Origin: an uncultured Clostridium sp.
GTDB lineage: Bacteria; Bacillota_A; Clostridia; TANB77; CAG-508
NCBI GenBank assembly: GCA_905200315.1
Contig: CAJKKA010000098.1
Location: forward strand, 1 to 6,243
Reading direction: 5' to 3'
Length of the DNA stretch: 6,243 nucleotides
The stretch's first letter is position 1. The number at the start of each line of letters is the position of its first letter. The position numbers and the translations under genes were made by a program. This document shows, in pieces, positions 6,085 through 6,243 of this stretch. The notes below the pieces were generated by a model. It ran no database searches. It was given only the letters and a program-made list of their open reading frames with translations, and was not told the origin of the DNA.

Positions 6085-6243
6085 CTAGCATCGAACTAGC
6101 AATTACATCCTTTGTCTTCGCAAAGTCTGTAATTGAAGTTCATGCTTATTCAGAGCCTCACTTCTTCGCCCACTGGGCGCGTTTCGGCTCTTCATCAGTT
6201 AATAGCTTCGCTATAACACCGATAGGTCATTATTTCGAGTCCT
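6085..6243 (-). ncRNA. Candidate structured RNA or folded repeat element (runs off right edge)
   Basis: This stretch is visibly less A/T-rich than its flanks and is packed with hairpins. Arms are ATAGC/GCTAT around a 3-nt loop (6202-6206, 6210-6214). An outer AGAGCC/GGCTCT stem (6152-6157, 6186-6191) encloses a perfect CGCCC/GGGCG hairpin (6167-6171, 6175-6179). AATTACA/TGTAATT (6101-6107, 6128-6134) continues after a symmetric internal loop into CTTTG/CAAAG (6110-6114, 6121-6125). CTAG/CTAG (6085-6088, 6096-6099) has a 7-nt loop. On the minus strand the symmetric loop is GA opposite GA, which favours tandem G-A pairs, so I assign that strand. All three minus frames contain early stops. I do not recognise the RNA family; it could also be the end of a mobile element. 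Confidence 0.45.

Noticed and set aside
6085..6100. T-loop-like TTCGATG in a CTAG/CTAG hairpin, suggesting a tRNA
   Set aside because: The stem has only 4 bp, and no acceptor, D or standard anticodon arm can be built around it.
6050..6243. Open plus-strand frame of about 60 codons (including the stretch EPHFFAHWARF) running to the right edge
   Set aside because: It has no ATG, GTG or TTG start inside the window and no ribosome binding site, and it lies over strong hairpins. The open frame is better explained as an accident of the folded element.

Overview
The window is strongly AT-rich DNA from a low-GC Gram-positive bacterium, most likely a member of the Clostridia. The evidence is the gene order of the ribosomal stalk operon, A/T-ending codons, AGGAGG-type ribosome binding sites in front of nearly every gene, sigma-A type promoters, and a Firmicutes-type L10 leader. 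Tryptophan is encoded by TGG and the standard code fits throughout. Every gene I can support lies on the minus strand, so transcription runs from high to low coordinates.

From the right edge: about 6085-6243 is a less AT-rich stretch full of nested hairpins, with no convincing reading frame. It looks like a structured RNA or a folded repeat element and runs off the window. Next comes a membrane-anchored protein of unknown function (5254-5922). A consensus sigma-A promoter follows and drives a 53-residue basic protein (5005-5166). That gene ends at an intrinsic terminator only about 17 nt before the start of a flavin reductase-like gene (4378-4944), which suggests read-through or attenuation control.

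A second good sigma-A promoter (4322-4350) starts the core operon: rpmG (L33), secE, nusG, rplK (L11), rplA (L1), the L10 leader, rplJ (L10), rplL (L7/L12), then a strong terminator (652-683). It joins ribosomal stalk proteins, the transcription/translation coupling factor NusG and the translocon subunit SecE. The L10 leader separately tunes rplJL to the amount of free L10-L7/L12 complex. SecE carries an unusual Thr/Glu/Asn-rich C-terminal tail, and rplJ and rplL are separated by an unusually long gap.

Below the terminator, where rpoB is commonly found, there is instead an AT-rich region with several copies of a short GC-rich interspersed repeat. Beyond it is an open frame leaving the left edge (1-255). 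Its 5' coding part contains 18 perfect AG dinucleotide repeats, and both alternative frames stop within about 20 nt after the tract. This has the layout of a phase-variable (contingency) gene and is the most interesting item here.
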